From assembly GCA_002197995.1 (NCBI GenBank), contig NGZR01000003.1, forward strand, positions 3,410,001 through 3,474,000: DNA of 64,000 bases, in the 5' to 3' direction. Under the pieces are notes generated by a model that made no database searches, was not told where the DNA came from, and saw nothing but the letters and a program-made list of their open reading frames with translations. Made by a program: the position numbers and the translations under genes. The stretch comes from Gaeumannomyces sp. JS-464. Taxonomy: Eukaryota; Ascomycota; Sordariomycetes; Magnaporthales; Magnaporthaceae. Below, in pieces: positions 46,912 to 59,325 of the stretch. How positions within the stretch are numbered: the stretch's first letter is position 1; the number at the start of each line of letters is the position of its first letter.

Positions 46912-49505
46912 GTTGGCGAGCGTCTCTCATGCAACGATGCTCGGCTGGCGAGGAGGACGGACGGCGTAAGGAAGTGCTGCTTCTAGGTGCGGCCGTTATA
47001 AAAGGATTATAACGTCGCACGCAAAGGCAGCGACAGACTGTGGTGCAATCCTCGTGGAAGAGGGTGACAACGCGCGTAACACGCCCGAGCTGTCGGGACG
47101 GTGATGATGGAGGGATGGGGACGGGTTAATATATGTACCAATATCGAGGGGGAGCAGTCCCCTTGCGTCATGTCCTCCATAACGGCCGCCCAGGTGCGCA
47201 TCGCGAATCGACCCCATTCCTGGGCAGCCCCCTTTTCCCCATGTGTAGTGCGGAGAAACAAAAGCACGAATCGTTTGTTTTCTCTGCATGTTTCTAGTCA
47301 TTCCGATGACCGCCGCTAGGCGTGTGCAGGGAGTGCCGTTCTGCGCGGCCAGCCCATGACACTGGGTAATTGCCAGGCCCCTACCTCGAGATTGGCTACC
47401 TCGGGCATGCGGTTGTCAGTGCTCCGCAGGTCCACCGAGTGGTTTATTCCGCAGCACTGAGCCGCCTGTCCGAGACACGCTCCCGCCATGCCCAGAGGAC
47501 GGGGAAGGATCCAGAATTGCAGAATCCAAGTCTGAGACTCGTGCCTGCTAGTGTTACTCGCACTTCCTCTAGTGTTCCTCGCACCTGGGTTCTGCGAGAC
47601 CGAAATTGGGTGTGGCAAAGGCCGGGAAACAAGGCCAAGCAAAGCAGGACTCGAGCAGCAAAAAATAAAGTGGAATAAAAAAAAACAAAAAATAAAAAAC
47701 GGGGCGCAGGTTGGGGTAGGGTGGAGGCGCCCGCTTGGCCTTGGGGAACTAAGAAAACAACCTCATCATAAACGGGCCGATGCAAATGGACAAAAGGCGG
47801 GCCAGCACAGGCCGTGACGAGGCCAAATTTTTCGAGCCCGGTTTGCCAGGCCCATCACCCGCCTTTGCCATCACACAGGCCAAGCGATACGACAGCTCGT
47901 TGGCATTGCTTGGATGCAGGGCCGGCAAGATGCAGGCGGGGTCTGGCTGTCTGCTTGTCGCACGACACGGGACAAAAAGCAGAGCACGAGGAAGAGATGA
48001 TGAGCACAAGAGTGGACGACGCGACTGACTTGCATGGTTCCCTCGGGCAAGTGAGGGCGCTGACTCGATCCACCACTCCCACCTACCAAGGGCAGAAGAG
48101 CGGGGAAGAGGGAAAAGCAAGAAGCAAACAAATCATTGTGGTCGGGGCAACAAGGCGAGCACGCGCTGCGCCATGGGAGCGCGGAGCGTGGTACATAAAT
48201 GCGCATGAGGACACGGCCTAGGCCGCGTTGTTCAGATCGGACGGAGAAGGAGGGGAAGCTATCCACGTTGGTTAGGTGTCACCGCGCTTGTGGCAGGTCG
48301 AGAAGAAACATACTAGCACGGCAGGACGGGCAGCAGGCAGCCACGGTGCCACGACAGCCACCGCCGTCTTCCCTCGAGCTCAACCACTTGCTGGAGCTTG
48401 TCGATCCAAATAAAAAATCCTTGCCAGAAAATCGTGGGCTCGGCATTCGCGATTCGCCAATTGCAGAGCCAATGCACACCTTGATGGGCCTCACCCCTGT
48501 CGTCTGACCTCACCTGCCGCGGCATTCGGGCCGCCAGACTGGAGACGGAAAGGCGGGGTTTTCGGGGAAGAAATTGGACGCCGACGCGGGGGCGGAGTCT
48601 GGGGAAGCATGGAAGCCAGCCACGCCAGCAGAAGACCACGAACGAAATAAAGAGCTCCAGTCCATTTCAATCACCAGCTCACACCGAAAAGCAGACGCAG
48701 AGATCATCTGATCCAAGGGCATCTTTGCAAGGGAGCGGATGCAACCCAAGGGACCAGCTCTCCGGACGGTCGGGAAGCAATTCCTGTCGTCGCCGCCACC
48801 CCTGTGGGACAAATGCCCCTGGGGTTAACGGTCGTGCTTTCTTGCATCTTCAACAGCTCGTCGATGCTGGTGAGTTCTGCCGATGTTAAAGCGAAGTCTC
48901 CGCCCTTCGTCTGCCCTCGGCCATTTTTTCTGACCGCCAACGAGCAGCTTCCCCGCAAAGGGATACGAAGCACACCACACCAAGATCTCGGTCCTTCTCT
49001 GAGCTGCTTGGCTACAATGGAAAGGAATTTAGTCACAGCCTAGACCTAGCCAGTCCCTACCAAGTAGCAAAGTTGACAGCTCCATCAATGCTGATAAGAG
49101 GCTTGCCCAAAGATGACATTACTTAGAAGCACACAGGCGGGTACCTCGATGTAATTAAACGAATAAACCTCGTGTGAGACGATTCTAGGCCGCCATCAGT
49201 TTAGAGTAATACGACTATTTTAGCATGATCTAATAGAAGAGCTAGAATAGCAGATATAGATTCTTGACTGAACCAGAATCCAATTACACCTTTGAACTTG
49301 TGGCGCAACTATATACAACACAAACTTCTTCTGGCGAGGAATTCGGGCATGTTGTGAAACCAGCCATGAAGTTTGAGCAGCCGCCTTGGATGAGCTTCTC
49401 CAAACACCTATATACGAGACAAGACATATGTACATATCATACTATAGCCAAATCCCTTGAAACAAACTTCTCTCTCGCATGGAATTTACACCCCGACCAC
49501 CTAGC
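46912..49505. other. Intergenic region (2.6 kb)
   Basis: Upstream region of the beta-glucosidase gene, then a long stretch with only short open frames. It becomes A/T-richer from about 49030 to 49450. No gene, RNA or transposon motif recognised. Confidence 0.6.
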
Positions 49506-50246
49506 CTACGCAGGAGGCATCCGCTCTCCGGCATCCCACTAGCATGAAGATGGAAAACGTTGTTAGCGGCCGAATTCGCACCAAACATACGTGCCTGACT
49601 TTGCTCCGTTATAGAAGTCCAGAGGGCCCGGGGAGAGGATTCAAGGTTAGCAGGCATTTCCAAACTTACGTGCTCGACGATGCATCCCTTCTCCCACCTG
49701 TAACGGTCCACGACGGTGCCGAACGAATTCCGGTAGTTGAGCCAGCCCATGTTTCCCCTAAACAGCGTCCGGATCACCGTGATCTGCTGCGAGCCCCAGA
49801 TGGGGCTGAGAAGGTCGAAGGCGAACTGCGCGCCGTTCTTCGCGATGGGGTTATGGTTCTGGCCGTGACAATAACAAGCAAAGGTCAGGGCGGCCGGACG
49901 GAGCGAACTTGGGACGATAGGGTCCAAGTTTAAAAGTAAGCGCGCGGAGGGAGAGACGAGAAAAAGGGAAGAAAAAGAAACGCACAATGTACTCGGGCGC
50001 AATGTAGCCGAAGGCCTCGACAATGTTCTTCTTGACGAGGAAGGCGTTGGCGAACTTGTCGAACCGAGCCTTGGTCTCCTCCTCGGTCGGCTCCGCGGCC
50101 ATCTTGTCGCAGAACTTGACCTGCCTCCCGCCCTGCCTCGGGCTCAGCGCCGCGACCGAGTCGACGCCCATCACGGGGGCTGGCGCCGCCAGCGCCCCGA
50201 GCGGCGTCAGCGCCAGGGCGAGGACCAGGGAGGCCGGGGCGTGCAT
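49506..50246 (-). CDS. Secreted SnoaL-like (NTF2-fold) protein
   Basis: 160 residues from three exons: 49986-50246, 49670-49858 and 49506-49538, with phase-0 introns and canonical ends. The signal peptide is MHAPASLVLALALTPLGALA, followed by a short Pro-rich propeptide-like segment. The mature part, EETKARFDKFANAFLVKKNI to EAFGYIAPEYI, then HNPIAKNGAQFAFDLLSP, GNMGWLNYRNSFGTVVDRYR and EKGCIVEHWDAGERMPPA, matches predicted SnoaL-like aldol-condensation proteins: a cone-shaped alpha+beta fold that binds small ligands. Most fungal relatives are uncharacterised and often secreted, so no reaction is assigned. The last exon codes only ten residues and is easily missed, but it supplies the conserved EHWD ending. 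No frame damage. Confidence 0.78.
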
Positions 50247-50297
50247 ATTGGCCTCGAAATGAGTTCCGGATCTTGTGGGCTAATTGCTCGATAAGGC

Positions 50298-50304
50298 GTA
50301 TATA
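50298..50304 (-). promoter_or_regulatory. Possible TATA box of the SnoaL-like gene
   Basis: TATATAC read on the minus strand, about 50 bases upstream of ATG 50246. The distance is short for a TATA box with a leader, so this is tentative. Confidence 0.3.
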
Positions 50305-51324
50305 CCGGGTGTGCTGTGTTCGAATCACCGCCAAGCAATGGAGGAGGAAGATGACAAAGGGGCAGCGGGCCGTGAACGTCCATAAGGAAACGGCCGTGGT
50401 CAAGAAACGGGCTATATATGTATACTCGAATAACATGGCGAGCATGTATTTGGAGATGTGCACACCGTCTCCAGATTCTCACCTGCCGAAGTGGGCAAGC
50501 CGGACTCATAAAGTGCCCAGTTCGCGCTCCCATATCCCTGATTAATTAAATCAGGAAACGGGGGCAGGAGACCAGATTGGGACCACTGTTTTGGCCCTCT
50601 CGATACTCCCTTGGCCTGGGCCGACCTTGGTTATCTCAGCTGGGCCGGGCACCCTAGAGTTTAGCCTGATCTGGAAGCCAAGAGAATTTATTTGACGGCG
50701 AGACACGCCACACGGCAGATGTCGGTTGTGTGGGGATCGAACGTCTGTTTGCTCAGGGTCCCTAAGCAGATCTCTGCTGCTGATTTCGACAATTCAATCC
50801 GGTTGTTGGTCCCCAGTCTGTATCGTTCATTCTGCGTACGCACTTTTGCGCCTTGTACATGCAGTGGCATGGCGACGTGTGTTGGTTGTTGACATGGGCA
50901 CTAGTCGCGACTTCCTGGCGAATATTTTCGGGAGTCCCTCCGGCTCGGACCGCTGTTCTCGTGCTTAATTTGCACCCATTGCCTCTGCCGCGTCCTAATA
51001 AGTCGAGGGCTTCGGGGGCTTGGAGCTGAACCAAACCGCTTTCCGCAATATGGCGGAGCAGGGTCGAAGAAACTGGATAAATTCTGGCAAAGTAAAGCTC
51101 GTGTCTAGGTATTTACAAAAAAGCACGACAGCGATTTTCTAAGTGTGCCCCTGGAACTCTGACTGGTTTCCTTTTCCCATAAAAACCCATCTCCGTCTGG
51201 GCAGAGGCAATAATCTGAAGCTGGAGGAATTAATGCGTTCGAAGGCGAAGAGGTCGCGGAAGTTAGGGATGAGATTTAAATGGAGAGGAGAAAGAATCGA
51301 AGAAAAAAGAAAGGGGAAAGTGAG

Positions 51325-51347
51325 AAAAAAAAAAAAAAAAAAAAAAA
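51325..51347. repeat. Poly(A) tract, 23 bases
   Basis: Homopolymer in the 3' flank of the phosphoketolase gene (a T run on the coding strand). Confidence 0.95.
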
Positions 51348-51425
51348 GAGAGAAAGCAAACAACGCCCATAAAAAATCCCTATCATCCTCCGTAACGCCC
51401 TCTGGTTGGCCTCCATGTCCAGCTT

Positions 51426-53953
51426 TTATCTACCGCCCGCAAGATGCATGGCCTTGTCCCACAGGCCGTTGCGCTTCCATGTCCACTTGCTCAAGAAGTC
51501 CGGGTCGACGCCGTCCTCGAAGGCCTGGTTCCTGGCCGAGATCTGCGCGTTGAGCAGCGCCTGCCTAGCCGAGGAGCCACGGTTGTTCAGCATGGGAGCC
51601 ATGCGATCAATGGCGTCGATGGCGAGAGAGAAACGATCGGTCTGGTTCCGGATTGCCAGCGCCAGCGGTGTGTCGATGTTGCCCTTTTCCTTGTAACCCC
51701 TCACGTGGAGGTGCTCGGCGGCACCCGGGCGCTTATAGGTGAGGCGGTGCACCAGCACGGGTACGAATGGAAGTTGAAAATGACGTGCTTGTCCTTGGTG
51801 AAGAGGGCAATGTACTCGCTGTCGTCATGCCGTGGGGGTGGTCGGACGGCGAAATGAGCTTGAAGAGGTCCACAACGTTGACGTAGCGGATCTTGAGATC
51901 GGGGAAGTGCTGCAAGAGCAGGTCAATGGCGGCCAGCGCCTCATGGGTGCTGATATCACCGCACGAGGCCATGACGATATCGGGCTCCTGGCCGGTGTCG
52001 GTCGAGAACTGCGGCCAGATGCGATACCCTTGGTGCAGTGCTCGATGGCCTGGTGTTGAGGTACTGCAGATGCTCCTGCTTGTCCGACACAATCACGTTG
52101 ACGTAGTTAGACGACGCCAGGCAGTGGGCCATGCACGAAAGCAGGCAGTTGCCATCGGGCGGCAGGTAAATGCGGACGACCTCAGGGCTCTTGTTGGCCA
52201 CGACATCCAGGAACCCGGGATCCTGATGGGTGAAGCCGTTGTGATCTTGACGCCAGACGATGGAGGTAAGCAGGATGTTAAGGCTGGAGACGCCATTCCG
52301 CCACTCAACCTCGTTGCACTTCTCGATCCATTTGCAGTGCTATAGTCGGTGGGGCGTCAGCTAGCGTTCGCGGAAGAGCAAAAATGGTCTCGCAAGTAGA
52401 AACAAGAAAAGAACGCACCTGGTTCACCATAGAGTCGATGATGATATGAAGGGTTCGTAGCTGTTGAGCAGGCGTGACGACCAGTCAGGGTGTAGCCCTC
52501 GAGCCAGCCCTCGCAGGTGTGCTCGATAAAATCTCCATGACACGGCCCTCTGGTGCAAGTTGCCGCCGTCGTCGTCCTCTCGAACCTGCCCCCATTCACA
52601 CTTTCTTGCCGGCCTCGTACACCTTGCAAGCTTGTTGGACTCGGTCTCGGTCGAAAGGCGGCGGAAGTTGGTCGGGTTGTTGGCCAACACGTCACGCAGG
52701 TAGCCCGCCATGTTCTGCATGCTCGAGTCCATAACGGCACCTGGCTTGTTCCACCTTGGTCTGGTACTTGCGGAAGTCGGGCAGCCGCAGCGGCTTGCGC
52801 AGGCCTGCGCCCGCGTTGGTGATGGGTTGGCACTCATGGCGGCGTGTGCCTATGGGCAGAGCGCCGGATGCTCGGGTCGAGCTTGCCGTTGGCGTCGAAG
52901 AGGCGCTCAGGCTCGTAGCTACGCATCCACTGCTCGAGCAGCTTGAGGTGCTCCGGGTTGGTGCGGACGTCGGTGATGGGCACCTGGTGTGCCCGCCAGT
53001 AGCCCTCCATGTACTTGTTGTCGATCTTGCGCGGCCCAGTCCAGCCCTTGGGCGTCCGCAGCACGATCATGGGCCACAGCGGCCGCACGGCCTTGCCCGA
53101 AGAGCGGGCCTCCTCCTGGATCTTCCTGATCTCTACGACGCAGTGCTCGAGCGTCGCGGCCATGGCCTGGTGCATCGAGTCGATCTCGTCGCCTTCTACG
53201 AAGTAGGGTTGCCAGCCGTAGCCAATGAACAGGCTCTCGAGCTCCTTTGGCTGATGCGGGCGAGAATGGTGGGGTTGTTGATCTTGTAGCCGTTCAGATG
53301 CAGGACAGGCAGCACTGCACCGTCGACAATGGGTTGAGGAACTTGGTGCTGTGCCAAGCAGCCCAGTGGGCCCGGGTCTCGGTCGCCGTCGCCACCATGG
53401 TCAGAGCGATCAGGTTGGGGGTGGTCAAAGACGGCGCCAAAGGCATGCGAGACCGAGTAACCGAGCTCGCCGCCCTCGTGGATGCTGCCCGGGGTTTCGG
53501 GCGTGGCGTGCGAGCCGATGCCTCCGGGAAGGAGAACCAGCCGAAAAACTTCTGGAGTCCCTCCTCGTCCTCCGACTTGTCGGGGTAGACCTCGGAGTAG
53601 ACGCCCTCGATGTACGACATAGCCAGCACTGCAGGGGCGCCATGGCCGGGACCCGAGATGAAGATGGAGTCCAGGTCGTACTTTTTGATCAGGCGGTTGA
53701 AGTGCATCCAGGTAAAAGCCTGGCCGGGGGTGCTGCCAAAATGGCCGAGCAGACGACCCTTGATCTGGTCGAGGGCCAGCGGCTCGCGGAGGAGAGGATT
53801 TTTGCGGAGGTAGATCATGCCAAGGCAGAGGTACATGGCGGCCTTGAAGGTGTCATTGTACTTTTCGAGCTCCTGCTTGCTGAGGGGCTCACCCTTGACG
53901 GTGGATCGAGCGGGGCCAAACGCCCGTATGCTCACGACTTCGTCGTCAGGCAT
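51426..53953 (-). CDS. Xylulose-5-phosphate/fructose-6-phosphate phosphoketolase
   Basis: Thiamine-diphosphate enzyme cleaving xylulose 5-phosphate (and often fructose 6-phosphate) with phosphate into acetyl phosphate and an aldose phosphate, in the cytosol. About 816 residues, the normal family length. Start [20 protein letters not shown] at ATG 53953. Landmarks: [40 protein letters not shown] (near 53470), [95 protein letters not shown] and a C-terminus ending KAMHLAGGR. An intron at 52340-52418 separates MVNQ from [14 protein letters not shown]. At least eight single-base frame changes break the frame across the gene, the densest damage in the window, yet order and content of all blocks are preserved. 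Acetyl phosphate would be converted by acetate kinase, not seen here. Neighbouring secreted beta-glucosidase suggests a plant-sugar setting. Confidence 0.88.
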
Positions 53954-54180
53954 GCTGGGAGGTGCTCGCGGACTTACGATGGCTGCTGAGAGAGGCAGGT
54001 AGGTAGATGTTGCTGTGGTGGGTAGGTAGGGTAGAGAGGCGAATCAGCCAAGCGGGTGGTTGATTCTGTGGTGTTGGTCTACACTTAGGTAGGTATCTGA
54101 TGTGGTGGTGTCTGTGTTGGTTGAAGACAGGATGATGGGAAAAGAGAGGGAGACAACGGACGGCAAGCGGCCGGGCGGCG

Positions 54181-54189
54181 CTTTTTATA
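54181..54189 (-). promoter_or_regulatory. TATA-like box of the phosphoketolase gene
   Basis: TATAAAAAG on the minus strand about 230 bases before ATG 53953, a common distance where a leader of 100-200 bases exists. It lies just below the pentamer array. Confidence 0.45.
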
Positions 54190-54247
54190 CTGGCGAAGGG
54201 ACGAGAGAAGGGAAGCCTGCTCCCCACGGCCTGAGCAGAGGCGCGAA

Positions 54248-54286
54248 ATGGGATGGGATGGGATGGGATGGGATGGGATGGGATGG
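54248..54286. repeat. Pentanucleotide array, ATGGG x7
   Basis: Seven exact copies of ATGGG plus four bases. It sits about 300 bases upstream of the phosphoketolase start. Confidence 0.95.
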
Positions 54287-56676
54287 AATTGGAAGGCGCG
54301 GCAGCCCAGCGGGCTAACCTGCCTTCCTGACGTATGCAGCGGACTTACACATGCCACAAAGCGCAGAAGTGGTGATAGCCACTGACTAGAGCAGGGGTAC
54401 CTGCTGCTGCTGCTGGAGGTTCAGAGCCCACCTCACCTGATGTTACCAAGGGCTCAGCCAGCGGGCCAGCCAGCCAGGGCCAGCAGCTGGCGCCGTGTGG
54501 ATTTGATTGGAAGTCGCACTGCAGGCGCTGCCTCGGCGGGCTTGTCTTGTCTGTGTCGCTTCCTCGATTACCACCGGCAGCCCGCGAGCGACATACAGTA
54601 GTGCCGAGGCCGCCTAGCCTGGCAGCTGCGGGACATACGAAAGCCCATCTTGCTCAGATCATGGCATGGCCTTCTTTTTCCTGCAGCTGCTGTGGGCCAC
54701 ACGTGTTTTTCCTGCCAATCTGGGCCTCCTACGCCGCAAAGGAAGCTGCCGTGGGGGGAAAGGCATGGCTGGGCTGGCTAGCACAAAGCTTGGCCCGGGC
54801 AGGGCCGATTTCATTTGTGGTTCAAGGTTGCAGCAAAGTGGCCTGATCATGGTCGAGACGAACCCGCTAAATGTGGCATGTTGGAAAATACGGTAGCGAA
54901 AATGCACCACGCACCGGAGAACGGCCCTCTGCGCCTTTTCGACCATCTCTGGGATCGTCCCCCAGCCAGCCTCGATTGAATTTTTTTGATGCTCAACTTG
55001 ACGGCGCACCGGGGGTTGAGTTTTCTCGGCTTGATTGAATGCCACGAATAAAACACTCACTGCGCAGCCGCGGAGGGCGGGGGTTCTGATTGAGCACTCG
55101 AGTCTCCATAGGATTGATGCGCGTACTCGCTCGCGATGCGGGGTCGACAGCAAACGGAAAAAGATTGACAAACAATGACGTTTGCCCTGGGACAGACGCG
55201 TAGAAGCTACACGTATGTCAACACCGACACAGTGAAAAAGCCCGGGAAGCGGTTCGATGAGATGGGGCTGGGGGCTGCGGTGGAACGTGGGAATGCAGCT
55301 GCCGGACTGTTCAGGTGATGTTTGCAGGACCCAGAAGAGAGGGTTTTCAGGGGTGCATTCGCCTGTCGGCCGTTGGCCACACGTGAGTTTGGCCTGGTGC
55401 CGCCCAATCTGCGGGACCGTAACGTGGGCAGTGGCAAAGGGACCCCTATTTCTCATTGCCCGAGTGCCTTCCCGGGTGTGCAAAATTGGCCTTTGATAGG
55501 GCTGCAAATGCTCTCCTGACCGTGAGGCTCCAGCTTTGATAACATAGGTTAAGTACATAGGAACCTAGGCAGTCAGATTGGGCTAGCGGCCGCTTCTTGA
55601 CTCATCCATCCTTGTCATAGCAAGTCTCGGTCTGCCATCTATTAGGTGTTGATGATGGCCCAAAATTCCATCAGGTATCTCTTGGTGAAGATTGGTGAAG
55701 GTGCGGATACCATCGATCAGGCGTGCGAGAATAAAAAATAGAGTAGTAGCTCATAGGTACCTACGTATCTGATAGTTTTCGCAGCTGCCCGGAAAATGGC
55801 GCCATGCGGCTGGGTCCAGTCCGGTCCAGTCCAGGTGATGGTCGATGATGGCCGCGCCGGGTCGACTTTGAAGCCTGGCCGTTGGCGCTCCAGGCCGCAC
55901 GATACGCGCATCTCACTAGCGGCACTGCCAGCTCGTGCACCAGTGCGCCATCCCGCTGATCCACTTGGTGGATTGATGGCAGCGGCCGGATCCGTCGACA
56001 GAAAAAAAAAGAGTCCAGCCTCCCTCTCCGTTGTCCGATATTCTGACCGTAGGCAGAGGACTCTGGTCCATGTCATCTAGGCATTATCAGCGATGATCTG
56101 CTGCTGAGGCAATGCACTGGAACCCCCCGCTCGCTTGCAATGCATGATCCGAGAACGTGTCCACATGGACTATGGACGAGGTAAGAAGGATGAGTGCTGT
56201 CACAACACAGCAATGGAGGTAGCTAGTATTCCGAACACATACCCCTTTGGGCCGGTAGGTCCAGAGGGGGATATATCGCTGGACAGCGAGGCTGGCATGC
56301 TTCAGCCTCATCCTTTTTTCTTCTCCCTGCCTCAACCCTCTAGGTACCTATTTATCTTTCGTTCATTTTCTCCAGGTGCATGACAGGCAGTGCCTCCATG
56401 GCCCCCGATATTTCGGGAATGACTCCTAGTACGCAAGATTGCATGAGGAGGGGCATCAAGACGATGAGAATGGATCCACCTGATTGGCCCGTGGCTGGGT
56501 GCGGCGCAACGCTGCCCCGCGCCAAATTGACTCTGTCCAACCTTTCGGGCCAGGGACCCGAGAGGAGTCACCGCGAGCCAGAATCGAGGGTAGCTTTTTC
56601 TTGCGAAGCTGCCGTGCGTGCTATCCCCATTGCCGCGTGTTGACCGCTCGGAATACCCTCACAAGACGACGCCAGG

Positions 56677-58736
56677 ATGCCTACTATCGGAGTAAACAAG
56701 GCCGAGTTCTACCAGGAACTCGGGCAGAGGTACGTCAGTCCTGCGCGCTTGCCCCTCCAACTCGATGGCTTGGCCTGTTCAACCTTACGGCCAAACCACG
56801 AAATGCAAACCCCCGCGCCACCGCCTGCTCTCGATCCTGACACATCATGCCCACGCCAGCTTCACCGCGGACGAGTTCCAGCGCCTGTGTTTCGAGTTCG
56901 GCATCGAGCTCGACGAGGACACCGAGAATGACCCCGCCCGCCCCAAAGACGAGCTGCCACAGCTCAAGATCGAGACCCCCGCCAACCGCGCCGACCTCCT
57001 CTGCTTCGAGGGCCTGGCCACGAGCCTGAACGTCTTCCGCGGCAAGGAGCCCGCCCCCAACTTCAGGGTGCTCGATACCCCGCGCGACCAGATGCACACC
57101 ATAACCGTCAAGCCCGAGACCGCCGAGGTCCGCCCTTACATCGCCGCCGCTGTCCTGCGCAATGTCAAGTTCACCCAGTCCTCCTACGACTCCTTCATGG
57201 GCCTGCAGGAGAAGCTGCACGCGAACCTGGCCCGCCAGAGGACCCTCGTCGCCATCGGCACTCACGACCTCGACACCGTCAAAGGGCCCTTCACCTACGA
57301 GGCCCGCGCCCCCGCGGATATCAAATTCAGGCCGCTGAACCAGACAAAGGAGATGGATGGCAACGAGCTCATGGCTACGCTGGAAAAGGACAGACATCTG
57401 GGCAAATACCTACACATCATCCGTGACCACCCCCGCTATCCCGTCATCTACGACTCGAACGAGGTCGTCTGCTCGCTGCCGCCCATCATCAACGGCGAGC
57501 ACTCCAAGATTAAGCTCCAGACCACAAACGTGCTTATCGAGGCCACCGCCACCGACAAGACCAAGCTCGATGTTGTGATCGACACTATGGTCACCATGTT
57601 CTCCAAGTACTGCGCCGACAAGTTCGCCGTAGAGCCTGTCCTGATCAGGCGTGCCGACGGCGGCGAGCACGTCACTCCTGACCTTTCCCCCAGGAGGATA
57701 GAGATCGAAGTCGGCTACATTAACGAGTGCTGCGGGCTGTCCGAGTCGCCCGAGGCAATCTGCAGGCTGCTGGAGAAGATGGCCTTCAAGGCCAAGCCCC
57801 TGGACGAGAAGACTATCGAGGTTTCGGTCCCGCCCACACGGTCAGACGTCCTGCACCCCTGCGATGTGGTAGGTTTTGTTTCTTCCAGCAGCAGTTTCCT
57901 TTTTCGCTTGGTCCTTTATCCATTGGGGTTCTCTAACGGTGATGTGCCCGCGCCTCCTAACAGATGGAGGATGTTGCCGTCGCATATGGCTTCAACAACC
58001 TGCCGCGCCACCTACCGACCAAGTCGGCGACTGTGGGCAAGGGCCTACCCATCAACAAACTCAGCGACATAGTCCGTGCCGAGTGCGCCATGGCCGGATG
58101 GAAGGAGGTGATGCCGCTCGTGCTCTGCTCACACGACGAAAACTTTGCCTGGCTGAACCGGCCCGACAACGGCTCCACGGCCGTCAGGATAGCGAATCCC
58201 AAGTCTGCAGAGTACCAGGTCGTGCGCACCTCGCTCCTGCCCGGCCTGCTCAAGACGATCCGCGAGAACAAGAAGGTCAAGCTGCCACTCCAGATCATGG
58301 AGACGTCCGATGTCGTCTTCCAGGACCTCTCTCTTGAGCGCAAGGCCCGCAACGAGCGCCACTGGGCCGCCGCCTACTGCGGCACAACCACCGGCTTCGA
58401 GGTTGTTCACGGCCTGCTCGACAGAATCATGTCCATGCTCCGTGTCACTGACTACTCCATCGAGGAGCTGGTTGGTGACGCCGCCTTCTTCGCTGGCCGG
58501 GCTGCTGCCGTCTTCCTCGGCTCCGGCGACAAGAGGCGCCGGATCGGCGAACTCGGTGTTCTTCACCCCACAGTGCTTGAGAAGTTCGATTTGAGGTTTG
58601 TGGTCCCTTTCCTTGTGTTTCTCGCACATCGAATTCCCTTATTTCCCCAGCTTGAACACGGCCAACACTAACCAACCCTGCGAATTCTAGATACCCCGTG
58701 AGCACGCTAGAAATCAACCTCGAGGTTCTTCTGTGA
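56677..58736 (+). CDS. FRS1: Cytosolic phenylalanyl-tRNA synthetase, beta subunit
   Basis: Beta chain of the alpha2beta2 enzyme that charges tRNA-Phe with phenylalanine. Four exons: 56677-56729, 56860-57868, 57964-58595 and 58691-58736; the introns are GT..AG, and codons split at junctions give Ser and Arg in frame. About 579 residues, as in other eukaryotes. Start MPTIGVNKAEFYQELGQS, then FTADEFQRLCFEFGIELDED, the B3/4-type domain with KIETPANRADLLCFEGLA, VRPYIAAAVLRNVKF and RDHPRYPVIYDSNEVVCSLP, a B5 domain with RIEIEVGYINECCGLSESPE and SVPPTRSDVLHPCDV, and a C-terminal class-II-like fold with MEDVAVAYGFNNLPRHLPTK, VRTSLLPGLLKTIRENK and RRIGELGVLHPTVLEKFDLR, ending TLEINLEVLL. No frame damage at all, which makes it a useful control for the damaged neighbours. 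Confidence 0.95.
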
Positions 58737-59325
58737 TCCCATTGAAGTGGGGCGCCTGTCGGCAAAACGGATTTCCGGAGTCTTTAGACAGGCAGTCTTG
58801 GGTCTATTTTCTATTCAGAACTTGGGTGGGATAAAAAAGAAAGTCTAGCTGTGTATTTAGGTCTAGGTAGAAGATATCTAGGCGACCCGGCTCGGCTCGA
58901 GAGAATTAGATATTCGCAGCGGTTTCATGATACACCGACTTGCCTGCCTAGTACTATGAACAAGAAGTCCTGTATTTCATGCTTGGCCAGTCCGCTAAAC
59001 GAAAGTATATAAGGCGCCCCAAGTCTATCGTGCATGCGTAAGTCATGAATGACAGGTGTCTAATTGGTGAACAAGAACAAACAACCACCTCCCTCCTTTT
59101 TTTTTCAATAACCTACGCTGTGTAACCGGGCCCACCCGACCTGAATCCCCTCCCAAAAGACATCCATTCTGACCATCCATGAATCCCATTTCACAACACC
59201 GCACTCCCAGAAGAACGGTAGGGGCCCAGATGATATAATTGGAACAGATTGAGGAACAAGGCTTGCTGCCTTAGTCGGCCAGTAGTTCAGTCGGCTGCTG
59301 CAAAAGCAGTCTACCGCAACGCTCA
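58737..59325. other. Intergenic region between convergent genes
   Basis: 3' flanks of the PheRS and ubiquitin hydrolase genes. Nothing else seen. Confidence 0.65.

Larger units (their letters stand above)
50247..51425. other. Intergenic region
   Basis: Promoter side of the SnoaL-like gene (TATATA at 50298) and 3' flank of the phosphoketolase gene with a 23-base A run at 51325-51347. No gene recognised. Confidence 0.6.
53954..56676. other. Divergent intergenic region
   Basis: Shared upstream region of the phosphoketolase (-) and PheRS (+) genes. It holds an ATGGG pentamer array and a TATA-like box. A 299-codon open frame at 54659-55558 (-) has no recognisable motif and is not called. Confidence 0.6.

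Noticed and set aside
46995..47013. TATAAAA near 46997 as TATA box of the beta-glucosidase
   Set aside because: The consensus reads in the plus direction, opposite to the gene; the minus-strand reading is weaker.
54659..55558. 299-codon open frame on the minus strand
   Set aside because: Long, but without motif or signal peptide, and it sits between two divergent promoters; kept only as a possibility.
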